The translations under genes and the position numbers were made by a program. 50,748 nt of DNA from Micromonospora okii (GTDB lineage: Bacteria > Actinomycetota > Actinomycetes > Mycobacteriales > Micromonosporaceae), in NCBI RefSeq assembly GCF_020884795.1, contig NZ_BBZF01000016.1, forward strand, positions 154,460-205,207. The letters run 5' to 3'. The notes beneath the pieces were generated by a model. The model saw only the letters and a list, made by a program, of their open reading frames with translations, was not told the DNA's origin and searched no databases. Shown one piece after another: positions 1-7,365 of this stretch. Each line of letters begins with the position of its first letter. The stretch's first letter is position 1.

Positions 1-275
1 TGCTCAACCACGGCCGGCCGGGCAAGGGCCCCCGGCTGGTGCCGGGCCTGGCGCTGGCCATCGAGCCGATGATCACGATGGGCTCGCCGCGCACGGTCGA
101 GCTGGCCGACGGCTGGACGGTGGTGACCCGGGACGGCTCCAGGGCCGTGCACGTGGAGCACTCGATGGCGCTGCTGCCCGACGGGGTCTGGGTGCTGACC
201 GCGTTCGACGGAGGCCGGGAGCGGCTCGGTGACCTCGTCACCGCCCGCCAGCCCGCCGCGTCCCCGAGCGCCTGA
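1..275 (+). CDS. map: Methionine aminopeptidase type I, C-terminal part (truncated by window edge)
   Basis: Removes the initiator methionine from new proteins in the cytoplasm using a two-metal centre. The visible 90 or so residues are the C-terminal third: an NHGRPGKGP stretch followed by [10 protein letters not shown], the family block that carries one metal-binding Glu, and later [11 protein letters not shown], which resembles the family's 'EHT' region with the second Glu. The reading frame is open from base 3 to the TGA at 273-275, so the start lies outside the window. Its place directly before infA matches the actinobacterial secY-adk-map-infA order. The C-terminal tail after the catalytic core is short and unremarkable. 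The family call is secure; nothing can be said about the missing N-terminal part. Confidence 0.9.
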   Translation, partial: LNHGRPGKGPRLVPGLALAIEPMITMGSPRTVELADGWTVVTRDGSRAVHVEHSMALLPDGVWVLTAFDGGRERLGDLVTARQPAASPSA

Positions 276-461
276 CCGGCCCCGCCGGGACGCCGCGTCT
301 CGGAGCGCCCGACCGGATTCCGCGGAGGCGACGGCCGTCGACGGCGTGTCGACCGCGTCACTTCCGGCCCGCCGGCGCGGCCCGACCGCCCTCCCGGCCG
401 GTGACGAGCGTCACCCGGTGGCCCGCGCGGCGACCTCCGGCCGGCGGAACGGGTGGCCGGT

Positions 462-491
462 TTGGCGACTGCCCGCAGGCGGGCGTACACT
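462..491 (+). promoter_or_regulatory. Promoter for infA and the alpha-operon genes
   Basis: A TTGGCG -35 box (462-467) and a TACACT -10 box (486-491) are separated by 18 bases, close to the principal sigma factor consensus. The spacer itself carries a small GCCCGC/GCGGGC palindrome (471-484). The expected transcription start is near 498. Confidence 0.6.
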
Positions 492-514
492 TTCTGATCG
501 GCGCACAGCGTCCA

Positions 515-552
515 CTCCGGCATGCCCACCCTGCGCTTCGGTGGGGCCGGAG
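515..552 (+). other. Hairpin in the infA 5' leader
   Basis: CTCCGGC (515-521) pairs with GCCGGAG (546-552), and CCCACC (525-530) pairs with GGTGGG (540-545), leaving only a three-base bulge on the left side and a nine-base loop. It lies about 85 bases before the infA start codon. It could affect message stability or infA translation; the role is inference. Confidence 0.5.
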
Positions 553-637
553 CCGCGGCTGGCTCGGGCACCCGTACGGGGCCCGTGTAAGACGTTGTGG
601 GCCATCCGGAGTAACCGAAGTCAGGACAGCGGAGGAC

Positions 638-859
638 ATGCCGAAAAAAGACGGAGCCATCGAGATCGAGGGTCGAGTCATCGAGCCCCTGCCGAACGCC
701 ATGTTCCGCGTGGAGCTCGCAAACGGTCACAAGGTGCTGGCTCACATCAGCGGCAAGATGCGGCAGCACTACATCCGCATCCTGCCGGAGGACCGTGTCG
801 TCGTCGAACTTTCGCCGTACGACCTGACCCGCGGGCGCATCGTCTACCGCTACAAGTAA
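638..859 (+). CDS. infA: Translation initiation factor IF-1
   Basis: Binds the A site of the 30S subunit during initiation. The 73-residue product is the normal bacterial length and starts [20 protein letters not shown]; the OB-fold blocks [20 protein letters not shown] and the ending [11 protein letters not shown] are diagnostic. A GGAGG ribosome-binding site at 631-635 lies two bases from the ATG at 638; this spacing is tight but no better start exists, since upstream in-frame sequence does not resemble the family. It heads the ribosomal-protein gene run behind its own promoter and precedes rpmJ by 96 bases. Confidence 0.97.
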   Translation: MPKKDGAIEIEGRVIEPLPNAMFRVELANGHKVLAHISGKMRQHYIRILPEDRVVVELSPYDLTRGRIVYRYK

Positions 860-955
860 GCGAACCTGACGACGGCCCGGATAGTCCCGTGTCCGTCCTC
901 GACGTCCGGCGACGCGCGAGTCGCGCCTCCGGGCCAGATGGGAAGTAAGGCAACC

Positions 956-1069
956 GTGAAGGTCAAGCCGAGCGTCAAGAGGATCTGCAACAAGTGCCAG
1001 GTGATCCGCCGGCACGGCCGGGTGCTGGTCATCTGCAGCGACCCGCGCCACAAGCAGCGCCAGGGCTGA
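956..1069 (+). CDS. rpmJ: 50S ribosomal protein L36 (zinc-binding form)
   Basis: A very short gene, 37 residues, starting at a GTG and beginning [20 protein letters not shown]. It is the classical 'C+' L36 with the zinc ligands Cys11, Cys14, Cys27 and His32 all present, and it ends HKQRQG as expected. It binds 23S rRNA late in 50S assembly. A purine-rich GGAAGTAAGG at 941-950 is a plausible ribosome-binding site. Because the zinc ligands are intact, a separate zinc-free paralogue may exist elsewhere, as in other actinobacteria, but none is seen here. Its position between infA and rpsM is standard. Confidence 0.96.
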   Translation: MKVKPSVKRICNKCQVIRRHGRVLVICSDPRHKQRQG

Positions 1070-1073
1070 TCCA

Positions 1074-1106
1074 GTTCGACCGACCGTGATCCACGGCCGG
1101 TCGAAC
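1074..1106 (+). terminator. Hairpin after rpmJ (possible attenuator)
   Basis: A 14-base arm (1074-1087) pairs with 1093-1106 with one mismatch around a five-base loop, starting five bases after the rpmJ stop codon. There is no T-run after it. It opens the unusually long (253 bp) rpmJ-rpsM gap, so it may be a partial terminator or an RNA-processing site that lowers rpmJ-to-rpsM read-through. Confidence 0.45.
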
Positions 1107-1322
1107 CGGTCCCGGCGTCGCAGATCCAGCCAACATCATCAGCTCGTCCCAGCCGCGGCGGGTGCGCGTAGCGCGTACCACTTCGTGGTTGACCCCCGGT
1201 CGGAGGCCGGGGCCCGCTCGGGCAGCGGTCGCACCTCCCGGCGCCACGGCGCCGGACGCGACCGGAGCGGGGTGGGGCGGGTGCAGACCTCCGCCAGAAC
1301 ACCACAAGGAGTACGCCCGCAC

Positions 1323-1703
1323 ATGGCTCGTCTAGTCGGCGTGGACCTCCCCCGCGAGAAGCGGATGGAGATCGCGCTCACCTACATCTTCGGCGTCGGC
1401 CGCACCCGCGCCCTGGAGACGCTCGCCGCCACCGGCATCTCGCCGGACAAGCGCGCTCGGGACCTCACGGACGAGGAGCTGGTCCAGCTCCGCGACCACA
1501 TCGAGGGCAACTACAAGGTTGAAGGCGACCTGCGCCGCGAGGTCGCCGCTGACATCCGCCGCAAGGTCGAGATCGGCTGCTACGCGGGTATCCGGCACCG
1601 CCGGGGCCTGCCCGTGCGCGGCCAGCGGACGCGGACCAACGCCCGCACCCGCAAGGGCCCGAAGCGGACCGTCGCCGGCAAGAAGAAGCCCGGCAAGAAG
1701 TAG
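1323..1703 (+). CDS. rpsM: 30S ribosomal protein S13
   Basis: Part of the 30S head; contacts 16S rRNA, the 50S bridge and P-site tRNA. The product is 126 residues, normal for the family, starting [21 protein letters not shown], with the helix-two-turn-helix region around residues 15-60 and the basic [20 protein letters not shown] block (about residues 90-110) followed by a lysine-rich tail ending GKKKPGKK. The ATG at 1323 follows an AAGGAG site (about 1306-1311). The 253-base gap before it holds a hairpin right after rpmJ plus a GC-rich palindrome near 1192-1212; such leaders can serve ribosomal-protein feedback, though that is inference here. Confidence 0.97.
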   Translation: MARLVGVDLPREKRMEIALTYIFGVGRTRALETLAATGISPDKRARDLTDEELVQLRDHIEGNYKVEGDLRREVAADIRRKVEIGCYAGIRHRRGLPVRGQRTRTNARTRKGPKRTVAGKKKPGKK

Positions 1704-1790
1704 TTCTTAACCGGATGACGGGGCCGGCCTCGCCCGAGACAGGGCAGGCCGCAACCCGTTCCGGAAAGTCAACTAGGAGCGCACAGACTT

Positions 1791-2198
1791 ATGCCACCGA
1801 AGGCTCGTGCCGGAGCCGCCGTCAAGAAGGTCCGGCGCAAGGAACGCAAGAACGTCGCCCACGGGCAGGCGCACATCAAGAGCACCTTCAACAACACCAT
1901 CGTGTCCATCACGGACCCGACCGGTGCGGTCATCTCCTGGGCCTCCGCCGGCCAGGTGGGCTTCAAGGGCTCCCGCAAGTCGACCCCGTTCGCCGCGCAG
2001 CTCGCCGCCGAGGCCGCCGCGCGCCGGGCGATGGAGCACGGCATGCGCAAGGTCGACGTGTTCGTCAAGGGCCCCGGCTCCGGCCGGGAGACCGCCATCC
2101 GTTCGCTGCAGGCCGTGGGCCTGGAGGTCGGTCAGATCTCCGACGTGACCCCGCAGCCGCACAACGGGTGCCGTCCGCCGAAGCGTCGCCGGGTCTGA
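1791..2198 (+). CDS. rpsK: 30S ribosomal protein S11
   Basis: A 30S platform protein that lines the mRNA exit path. The 135-residue product has the family blocks [18 protein letters not shown], the [14 protein letters not shown] segment and the C-terminal [16 protein letters not shown], which is nearly invariant in bacteria. The N-terminus ([20 protein letters not shown]) is the basic extension usual in actinobacteria. It lies 87 bases after rpsM and 14 bases before rpsD. A TAGGAG site about seven bases upstream of the ATG at 1791 fits translation initiation. No anomalies were noticed. Confidence 0.97.
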
Positions 2199-2212
2199 GA
2201 GGTTAGAGAGAG

Positions 2213-2839
2213 ATGGCTCGTTACACCGGTGCTGACTGCCGCCGTTGCCGGCGGGAGAAGATGAAGCTGTTCCTCAAGGGCAGCAAGTGCGATGGCCCGA
2301 AGTGCCCGTTCGAGTCCCGGCCGTTCCCGCCCGGGCAGCACGGCCGCGGCCGCACGAAGGAGACGGAGTACCTGCTCCAGCTCCGCGAGAAGCAGAAGGC
2401 CCGCCGCGTGTACGGCGTGCTGGAGAAGCAGTTCCGCGGCTACTACGAGGAGGCCGTGGCCAAGCAGGCCAAGACCGGTGAGGTCCTCCTGCAGATCCTC
2501 GAGTCGCGGATCGACAACGTGGTCTACCGGGCCGGCTTCGCCCAGTCGCGGGACATGGCCCGCCAGCTGGTCAAGCACGGTCACTTCACGGTGAACGGCA
2601 AGAAGGTCGACATCCCGTCGTACCGCGTCAAGGAGCACGACATCATCGAGGTGCGGGGCAAGAGCAAGGAGCTCACCCCGTTCATCGTGGCGCAGGCTCA
2701 GGCCGGCTCGAAGTCTGTCCCGGCGTGGCTGGAGGCCATCCCGAGCCAGATGAAGGTTCTCGTGCACTCGCTCCCGGCCCGCCAGGTGATCGACACCCAG
2801 GTCCAGGAGCAGCTGATCGTCGAGCTCTACTCCAAGTAG
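2213..2839 (+). CDS. rpsD: 30S ribosomal protein S4 (zinc-binding form)
   Basis: Primary 16S rRNA binder that nucleates assembly of the 30S body; in many bacteria it also represses its own operon. The 208-residue product starts MARYTGADCRRCRREKMKLF and carries four cysteines (Cys9, Cys12, Cys26, Cys31) in the N-terminal region, the arrangement of zinc-containing S4. The S4 RNA-binding domain is around residues 97-165 (ESRIDNVVYRAGFAQSRDMARQLV). A GAGAGAG purine tract immediately precedes the ATG at 2213. It lies 14 bases after rpsK and is separated from rpoA by a 98-base gap containing a 12-bp hairpin. Confidence 0.97.
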   Translation: MARYTGADCRRCRREKMKLFLKGSKCDGPKCPFESRPFPPGQHGRGRTKETEYLLQLREKQKARRVYGVLEKQFRGYYEEAVAKQAKTGEVLLQILESRIDNVVYRAGFAQSRDMARQLVKHGHFTVNGKKVDIPSYRVKEHDIIEVRGKSKELTPFIVAQAQAGSKSVPAWLEAIPSQMKVLVHSLPARQVIDTQVQEQLIVELYSK

Positions 2840-2852
2840 TCGGGCTCGTTGC

Positions 2853-2880
2853 GGTGGTCCGCCCTGCGGGGCGGGCCACC
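2853..2880 (+). terminator. Hairpin between rpsD and rpoA
   Basis: GGTGGTCCGCCC (2853-2864) pairs with GGGCGGGCCACC (2869-2880) over 12 consecutive positions, one of them a G-U pair, around a TGCG tetraloop. No strong T-run follows, only TTTGTG a few bases later. A partial terminator or RNA-stability element that separates ribosomal-protein from RNA-polymerase expression is the likely role. Confidence 0.5.
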
Positions 2881-2937
2881 GGAACAGTTTGTGTGGTGGA
2901 CGTCAAATAGCGGGCGTCCCGGAAGAGAAGAGAAGAC

Positions 2938-3960
2938 ATGCTCATCAGCCAGCGACCGTCTCTGTCCGAAGAGTCGCTCAACGAGACCCGGTCCCGGTTC
3001 ACCATCGAGCCGCTGGAGCCGGGCTTCGGCTACACCCTGGGCAACTCGCTGCGGCGCACGCTGCTGTCGTCGATCCCGGGTGCGGCGGTCACCTCCATCA
3101 AGATCGACGGCGTGCTGCACGAGTTCACCACCATCCCCGGGGTCAAGGAGGACGTGGTCGAGCTCGTCATGAACATCAAGGAGCTGTGCGTCAGCTCCGA
3201 GCACGACGAGCCGGTCAGCATGTACCTGCGCAAGCAGGGCCCTGGCGACGTGACGGCGGGCGACATCCAGCCCCCGGCCGGCGTCTCGGTGCACAACCCG
3301 GACCTGAAGCTCGCCACCCTCAACGGCAAGGGCCGGCTCGACATGGAGCTGACCGTCGAGCGGGGTCGCGGCTACGTGACCGCGGCGCAGAACAAGCAGG
3401 GCGGCGCCGAGATCGGCCGGATTCCGGTCGACTCGATCTACTCGCCCGTCCTGAAGGTGACGTACCGCGTCGAGGCGACCCGGGTCGAGCAGCGGACCGA
3501 CTTCGACCGGCTGATCATCGACGTCGAGACCAAGCCGTCGATGGGCCCGCGCACCGCGCTGGCCTCCGCCGGTTCGACGCTGGTGGAGCTCTTCGGGCTG
3601 GCCCGGGAGCTGGACGAGACCGCCGAGGGCATCGACATCGGGCCGTCCCCGCAGGACGCCCAGCTCGCGGCGGACCTGGCCCTGCCGATCGAGGAGCTGG
3701 ACCTGACCGTCCGCTCCTACAACTGCCTCAAGCGCGAGGGCATCAACTCCGTCGGCGAGCTGATCGGGCGCACCGAGGCCGACCTCCTCGACATCCGCAA
3801 CTTCGGGCAGAAGTCGATCGACGAGGTCAAGATGAAGCTGGCCGGGATGGGTCTGGGGCTGAAGGACTCGGCCCCGAACTTCGACCCGGCGCACGTCGTG
3901 GACGCCTTCGGTGAGGCCGACTACGACACGGACGACTACCGCGAGACCGAGCAGCTCTAG
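2938..3960 (+). CDS. rpoA: DNA-directed RNA polymerase alpha subunit
   Basis: Forms the dimer on which beta and beta' assemble and reads UP elements and activators through its C-terminal domain. The 340-residue protein has the N-terminal assembly domain with [20 protein letters not shown] (about residues 22-40), a linker rich in acidic residues near 230-250, and the C-terminal domain with [20 protein letters not shown] (about 255-275) and [20 protein letters not shown]. The acidic tail ends [13 protein letters not shown]. Start ATG 2938 follows a GAAGAGAAGAGAAG purine-rich site. A hairpin at 2853-2880 precedes it and rplQ follows 34 bases later. Confidence 0.98.
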   Translation: MLISQRPSLSEESLNETRSRFTIEPLEPGFGYTLGNSLRRTLLSSIPGAAVTSIKIDGVLHEFTTIPGVKEDVVELVMNIKELCVSSEHDEPVSMYLRKQGPGDVTAGDIQPPAGVSVHNPDLKLATLNGKGRLDMELTVERGRGYVTAAQNKQGGAEIGRIPVDSIYSPVLKVTYRVEATRVEQRTDFDRLIIDVETKPSMGPRTALASAGSTLVELFGLARELDETAEGIDIGPSPQDAQLAADLALPIEELDLTVRSYNCLKREGINSVGELIGRTEADLLDIRNFGQKSIDEVKMKLAGMGLGLKDSAPNFDPAHVVDAFGEADYDTDDYRETEQL

Positions 3961-3994
3961 TCCCCGCTGCCGCCACACCTGAGGAGCACCAAGC

Positions 3995-4561
3995 ATGCCC
4001 ACGCCCACCAAGGGCCCCCGCCTCGGCGGCAGCCCCGCGCACGAGCGGCTGATGCTGGCCAACCTGGCCACCGCGCTGTTCCAGCACGGCAAGATCAAGA
4101 CCACCGAGACGAAGGCCCGGCGGCTGCGTCCGCTGGCCGAGCAGCTCATCACCAAGGCCAAGCGGGGCGACCTCGCCTCCCGCCGGCGGGTGCTGGGCGT
4201 CGTCAAGGACAAGGACGTGGTCTACACCCTGTTCGACCAGATCGCGCCCCGGTACGCCACCCGCAACGGTGGTTACACCCGGATCGTGAAGGCCGGCCCG
4301 CGCAAGGGTGACAACGCCCCGATGGCGATCATCGAGCTGGTCGAGGAGCTGGAGGCCGCCGCGCCGAAGGTGAACCGGAAGACCGAGGCCCGCAAGGCCG
4401 CGCAGCAGGACAAGGTCGAGGCGCTCGCCCCGGCCGAGGAGCCGCGCGAGTCGGCCGCGGCCGACCGGGACCAGGACGCCGAGCCGCCGGTGTCGGCGTC
4501 CGGCGACACCGACGCCGCCCGCGAGGACAGCGACCTGTCCACCGAGGAAGGCAAGGCCTGA
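3995..4561 (+). CDS. rplQ: 50S ribosomal protein L17 with extended C-terminus
   Basis: Binds 23S rRNA near the peptide exit tunnel. Residues 1-120 are a normal L17 ([20 protein letters not shown], then a [26 protein letters not shown] block and [22 protein letters not shown]). The product is 188 residues, so about 65 residues beyond the usual length form a low-complexity tail rich in Ala, Glu, Asp and Arg ([18 protein letters not shown] and so on). Similar tails occur in actinobacterial L17; a function is not known to me. A GAGGAG site at 3981-3986 sits eight bases before the ATG at 3995. A 17-bp hairpin follows the gene. Confidence 0.96.
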   Translation: MPTPTKGPRLGGSPAHERLMLANLATALFQHGKIKTTETKARRLRPLAEQLITKAKRGDLASRRRVLGVVKDKDVVYTLFDQIAPRYATRNGGYTRIVKAGPRKGDNAPMAIIELVEELEAAAPKVNRKTEARKAAQQDKVEALAPAEEPRESAAADRDQDAEPPVSASGDTDAAREDSDLSTEEGKA

Positions 4562-4572
4562 TCCAGGGCATC

Positions 4573-4610
4573 GTCGGGCCCGGCATCCCACACGGGGTGC
4601 CGGGCCCGAC
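4573..4610 (+). terminator. Strong hairpin between rplQ and truA
   Basis: A 17-base arm (4573-4589) pairs with 4594-4610 with a single mismatch around an ACAC loop, giving an almost perfect GC-rich stem that begins 11 bases after the rplQ stop. No U-tract follows, so it is either a GC-type terminator or a processing/stability hairpin at the end of the ribosomal transcript. Confidence 0.6.
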
Positions 4611-4629
4611 CCATGAGGCGGAGGTACGG

Positions 4630-5460
4630 GTGGACGAGCGGACCCGGCTGCGGCTGGACGTCGCGTACGACGGCACGGGCTTCTCCGGCTGGGCGGCCCA
4701 GCCGACCCGGCGGACGGTGGCCGGCGTGCTCACCGAGGCCCTCGACCTGGTCCTCGGCGCGGGCGTGGCGACCGGACTGACCGTGGCCGGGCGGACGGAC
4801 GCCGGGGTGCACGCCACCGGGCAGGTCTGCCACCTCGACCTGCCCACGCCGGTGTGGCGGGAGCACGACGGGCGGCTGCTGCGCCGGCTGGCCCGGCTGC
4901 TCCCCACCGACGTGCGGGTGCGGGCGACGACCGAGGTGCCGGCCGACTTCGACGCCCGCTTCTCGGCCACCTTCCGCCGCTACGAGTACCGGGTGACCGA
5001 CGCGCCCTTCGGCGCGGAGCCGCTGCGCCGGCACGAGGTGCTGGCCTGGCCGAGGCCGCTCGACCTGGACCTGCTCAACGCCGCCGCGGCCGGGCTGGTG
5101 GGGGAGCACGACTTCGCCGCGTACTGCCGGCGCAAGGAGAACGCCACCACGCTGCGGGAGGTGACCCGGCTGGAGTGGCGGCGCGACCCCGACGGCCTGC
5201 TGGTCGCCACCGTCCAGGCCGACGCCTTCTGCCAGGCGATGGTGCGCAGCCTCGTCGGGGCGATGCTGGTGGCCGGCGACGGACGGCGTCCCGTGCAGTG
5301 GCCGGCGGGCCTGCTGACCCGGCGCGAGCGGTCCAGCGAGGTGACGGTGGCGGCGGCGCACGGGCTCACCCTGGTCGCGGTCGGCTACCCGGACGACCCC
5401 GCCGAGTACGCCCGCCGCGCCGATCTCACCCGCCGCCTGCGCGTCCCCACCGAGGGCTGA
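4630..5460 (+). CDS. truA: tRNA pseudouridine(38-40) synthase
   Basis: Converts uridines 38, 39 and 40 in the anticodon arm of tRNAs to pseudouridine. The catalytic Asp lies in the VAGRTDAGVHATGQVCHL block (about residues 52-70), preceded by VAYDGTGFSGWAAQP; the later FRRYEYRVTD and FCQAMVRSLVGAML blocks are also family-typical. I chose the GTG at 4630 because GGAGG at 4620-4624 is five bases upstream, giving 276 residues. An in-frame GTG at 4597 would lie inside the second arm of the rplQ-truA hairpin and has no ribosome-binding site. It probably receives reduced read-through from the ribosomal operon and ends convergently with the next gene. Confidence 0.93.
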   Translation: MDERTRLRLDVAYDGTGFSGWAAQPTRRTVAGVLTEALDLVLGAGVATGLTVAGRTDAGVHATGQVCHLDLPTPVWREHDGRLLRRLARLLPTDVRVRATTEVPADFDARFSATFRRYEYRVTDAPFGAEPLRRHEVLAWPRPLDLDLLNAAAAGLVGEHDFAAYCRRKENATTLREVTRLEWRRDPDGLLVATVQADAFCQAMVRSLVGAMLVAGDGRRPVQWPAGLLTRRERSSEVTVAAAHGLTLVAVGYPDDPAEYARRADLTRRLRVPTEG

Positions 5461-5461
5461 T

Positions 5462-5480
5462 CCGGTCGCGGGCCGACCGG
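5462..5480. terminator. Small hairpin between convergent truA and the next gene
   Basis: CCGGTC (5462-5467) pairs with GACCGG (5475-5480) around a seven-base loop directly after the truA stop codon. It could terminate either strand, but the stem is only six pairs. Confidence 0.3.
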
Positions 5481-5491
5481 CCGGAGCGGGC

Positions 5492-6571
5492 TCAGTCGTC
5501 GGTCTCGGCCTCGTCGGGGCCGGCCGTGGGCTGGCCGGCCGTGCCGCCGGTCGCCCTGCGCTCCAGGACCCCCCTGGTCAGGTGCTGCTCGATCAGGTCG
5601 AACAGGACCCCGCGTACCGCCGAGTCGGTGGCCTTGACGGGCTCGCCGTCCTCGCGGACGACCACGCAGTACGCGAGGTAGTGGCCCCGCACCTGCCAGC
5701 CGACGCGGGACGAGGCGGCGGTCAGCGCCCGCGTGCCGTCCCCGGCGGGCATTCCGCGCAGCCGGCCCTGCCGCTCGTCGAGCAGCTCCCGCAGGCGGTC
5801 CCGGACGCGCTGCGCGGTCGCGACGTCGGTCAGGTTGAACAGACCGGCGGTGAGCAGGTACTCCTCGTCGGGGGAGCGCAGGGTCGCCCGGACCACCTGG
5901 TTGCAGCCGAGCCCGACGAGCAGGTCGGCCACCTCGCCGGTGGCGGCCACCGCGCAACTGCCGCTGGACTGGGTCCTGAGCACCGGGTACGGCTCCTCGC
6001 CGTCGTCGGGGACGACCTTCCGCCCGGGGAAGACCTCCCTGACGGTGAGCGGCGCGGGGTCGGTGTCCCGGGAGTCGATGTCCTGCCGCCCGGTGGCCGA
6101 CGGCGACGGACCGGCTGCGGCCGGCCGGCTCGGCGCGGCCTCCGGCTCGGAGGTCCGCTCGGCCAGCAGTGCGGCCCCGCCGAGCCCGCACAGGGCGAGC
6201 AGCGACAGCACGGCGGCACCGCCGAACACCACCTGCCAGAGCCGGCCGCCGCCCCGGCCGGTGTCGCGGGCCCGGCGGGACCGGGGCGCGTCCGGCGGCG
6301 TGGTGGGCGGCGCGGGGGGCGGGGTCGCCGCGGCCTGCGGCGGCGTGGAGGCGGGCGGGGCCCGGTGCGGCGTCGGGGCGGCCGGTCGGTCCGGCGGGGG
6401 AGCGGCCGGGGGCAGCGCGAGCCGGGTGGTCCGGGGCAGCGACGGGGTGGGGAAGCGGGACGGGGCGGGCCCGGTACGGGCGGGCGGGCTGCTCCCGGGC
6501 ACCGAGAGGTCCGACCCGGGTCGCGGGTATCCCTCGAAGGCGTCCTCATCGGACTCGTACCGATACACCAT
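5492..6571 (-). CDS. One-pass membrane protein with proline-rich cytoplasmic N-terminus, unknown function
   Basis: Not recognised as a named family. The N-terminal half (residues 1 to about 130) is rich in Pro, Ala, Arg and Thr, followed by a single membrane segment (VVFGGAAVLSLLALCGLGGAALL) and a C-terminal domain of about 190 residues. That domain has two cysteines (SGSCAVAATGE and VGLGCNQVVRATL) that could form an extracytoplasmic disulfide, so a cytoplasmic-N, outside-C topology is likely. It resembles the many actinobacterial 'proline-rich tail plus one helix plus small sensor or unknown domain' proteins. I start at the ATG at 6571 because a TAGTGT box lies seven bases upstream, as in other leaderless genes here; a GTG three codons earlier (6580) overlaps that box. 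Confidence 0.7.
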   Translation of the reverse strand: MVYRYESDEDAFEGYPRPGSDLSVPGSSPPARTGPAPSRFPTPSLPRTTRLALPPAAPPPDRPAAPTPHRAPPASTPPQAAATPPPAPPTTPPDAPRSRRARDTGRGGGRLWQVVFGGAAVLSLLALCGLGGAALLAERTSEPEAAPSRPAAAGPSPSATGRQDIDSRDTDPAPLTVREVFPGRKVVPDDGEEPYPVLRTQSSGSCAVAATGEVADLLVGLGCNQVVRATLRSPDEEYLLTAGLFNLTDVATAQRVRDRLRELLDERQGRLRGMPAGDGTRALTAASSRVGWQVRGHYLAYCVVVREDGEPVKATDSAVRGVLFDLIEQHLTRGVLERRATGGTAGQPTAGPDEAETDD

Positions 6572-6578
6572 GTTGCCC

Positions 6579-6584
6579 ACACTA
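6579..6584 (-). promoter_or_regulatory. -10 box of a leaderless promoter for the membrane protein gene
   Basis: On the minus strand TAGTGT ends seven bases before the ATG at 6571, which would place the transcription start at or near the start codon. No clear -35 box is seen. The flanks contain an imperfect repeat of CACTAA/TTAGTG that might bind a regulator. Confidence 0.45.
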
Positions 6585-6717
6585 AGTGGTCATTGTCCCT
6601 TTAGTGGGTAATGGGGGAGAAAACGCGGCGGGTGGCGCGCCTCCGCCCACCGGCCCGCCTCTCCTCCCCGCCGGACCACCGGCCGGCCCGCCGACCGGCG
6701 GTGCGAGAATGCCGGGC

Positions 6718-7323
6718 GTGACCGGCGACCACTACTTCTCCACTGCACCCGGAACCGCCGCCCGCCCCCGGGAGGTCGAGTTCACCGTCGCCGGGCGCGA
6801 CTACGCGCTGACCTCGGCCGGGGGGGTCTTCTCCGCCGACCGCCTCGACCCCGGCACCGCCGTCCTGCTGCGCAAGGCGGACCTGCCGGCGCCGGACGCC
6901 GTCGGCCCCCTGCTCGACCTGGGGTGCGGCTACGGCCCGATCGCCTGCGTGCTCGCCGCCAGCGCCCCGACGGCCACCGTCTGGGCGGTCGACGTCAACG
7001 AGCGGGCCCGCGCGCTCGCCGCCGCCAACGCGCGGCGGGTCGATGCCGCCGACCGGGTCCGGGTCGCCGCCCCCGACGACGTGCCCGCCGAGGTGACCTT
7101 CGCCCAGCTCTGGTCCAACCCGCCCATCCGGATCGGCAAGGAGGGCCTGCACGAGCTGCTGCGGCGCTGGCTGCCCCGGCTCGCCCCGGACGGTGTGGCC
7201 TGGCTGGTGATCGCCCGCCACCTCGGCGGCGACTCGCTGCACCGCTGGCTGGTCGAGCAGGGCTGGCAGGTCGAGCGGCGCGCCAGCCAGAAGGGCTTCC
7301 GGGTGCTGCGCGTCACCCGGTAA
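6718..7323 (+). CDS. Class I SAM-dependent methyltransferase, RsmC/RlmG-like
   Basis: The product has the SAM-binding motif LLDLGCGYGPIACVLA (about residues 62-77), an acidic residue at the next strand (VWAVDVNERA), and the NPPIRIGK motif, which corresponds to the NPPF/Y motif of N-methyltransferases such as the 16S rRNA guanine methyltransferase RsmC. This suggests methylation of an exocyclic or ring nitrogen in rRNA; the exact target cannot be read from sequence. It is about 200 residues, the size of the single-domain actinobacterial versions. I use the GTG at 6718, which lies seven bases after a weak GAGAAT -10-like box; an ATG three codons upstream (6709) overlaps that box. The ABC-F gene follows after 42 bases. 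Confidence 0.82.
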   Translation: MTGDHYFSTAPGTAARPREVEFTVAGRDYALTSAGGVFSADRLDPGTAVLLRKADLPAPDAVGPLLDLGCGYGPIACVLAASAPTATVWAVDVNERARALAAANARRVDAADRVRVAAPDDVPAEVTFAQLWSNPPIRIGKEGLHELLRRWLPRLAPDGVAWLVIARHLGGDSLHRWLVEQGWQVERRASQKGFRVLRVTR

Positions 7324-7353
7324 AACGGGTGTCGCCCGGCCCCCCGGCTCGGG

Positions 7354-7359
7354 CAGGAT
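7354..7359 (+). promoter_or_regulatory. Possible -10 box of a leaderless promoter for the ABC-F gene
   Basis: CAGGAT ends six bases before the GTG at 7366 and there is no ribosome-binding site. The first base departs from the TANNNT consensus, so this is weaker than the other examples in the window. Confidence 0.3.
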
Positions 7360-7365
7360 GCCGGC

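Larger units (their letters stand above)
276..637. other. map-infA intergenic region (362 bp)
   Basis: No gene is seen here. The first half is very GC-rich with no clear signal. The second half holds a good promoter (462-491) and a transcribed leader of about 140 bases with a strong hairpin (515-552). The gap separates map from the ribosomal-protein genes, so infA and downstream genes can be transcribed independently. Confidence 0.6.

Noticed and set aside
229..948. Overlapping plus-strand frame around infA
   Set aside because: Arg/Pro-rich translation in a frame different from infA, whose 73-residue product is unmistakable.
4597..4629. Earlier GTG start for truA
   Set aside because: It lies inside the second arm of a 17-bp hairpin and has no ribosome-binding site, whereas GTG 4630 has GGAGG five bases upstream.
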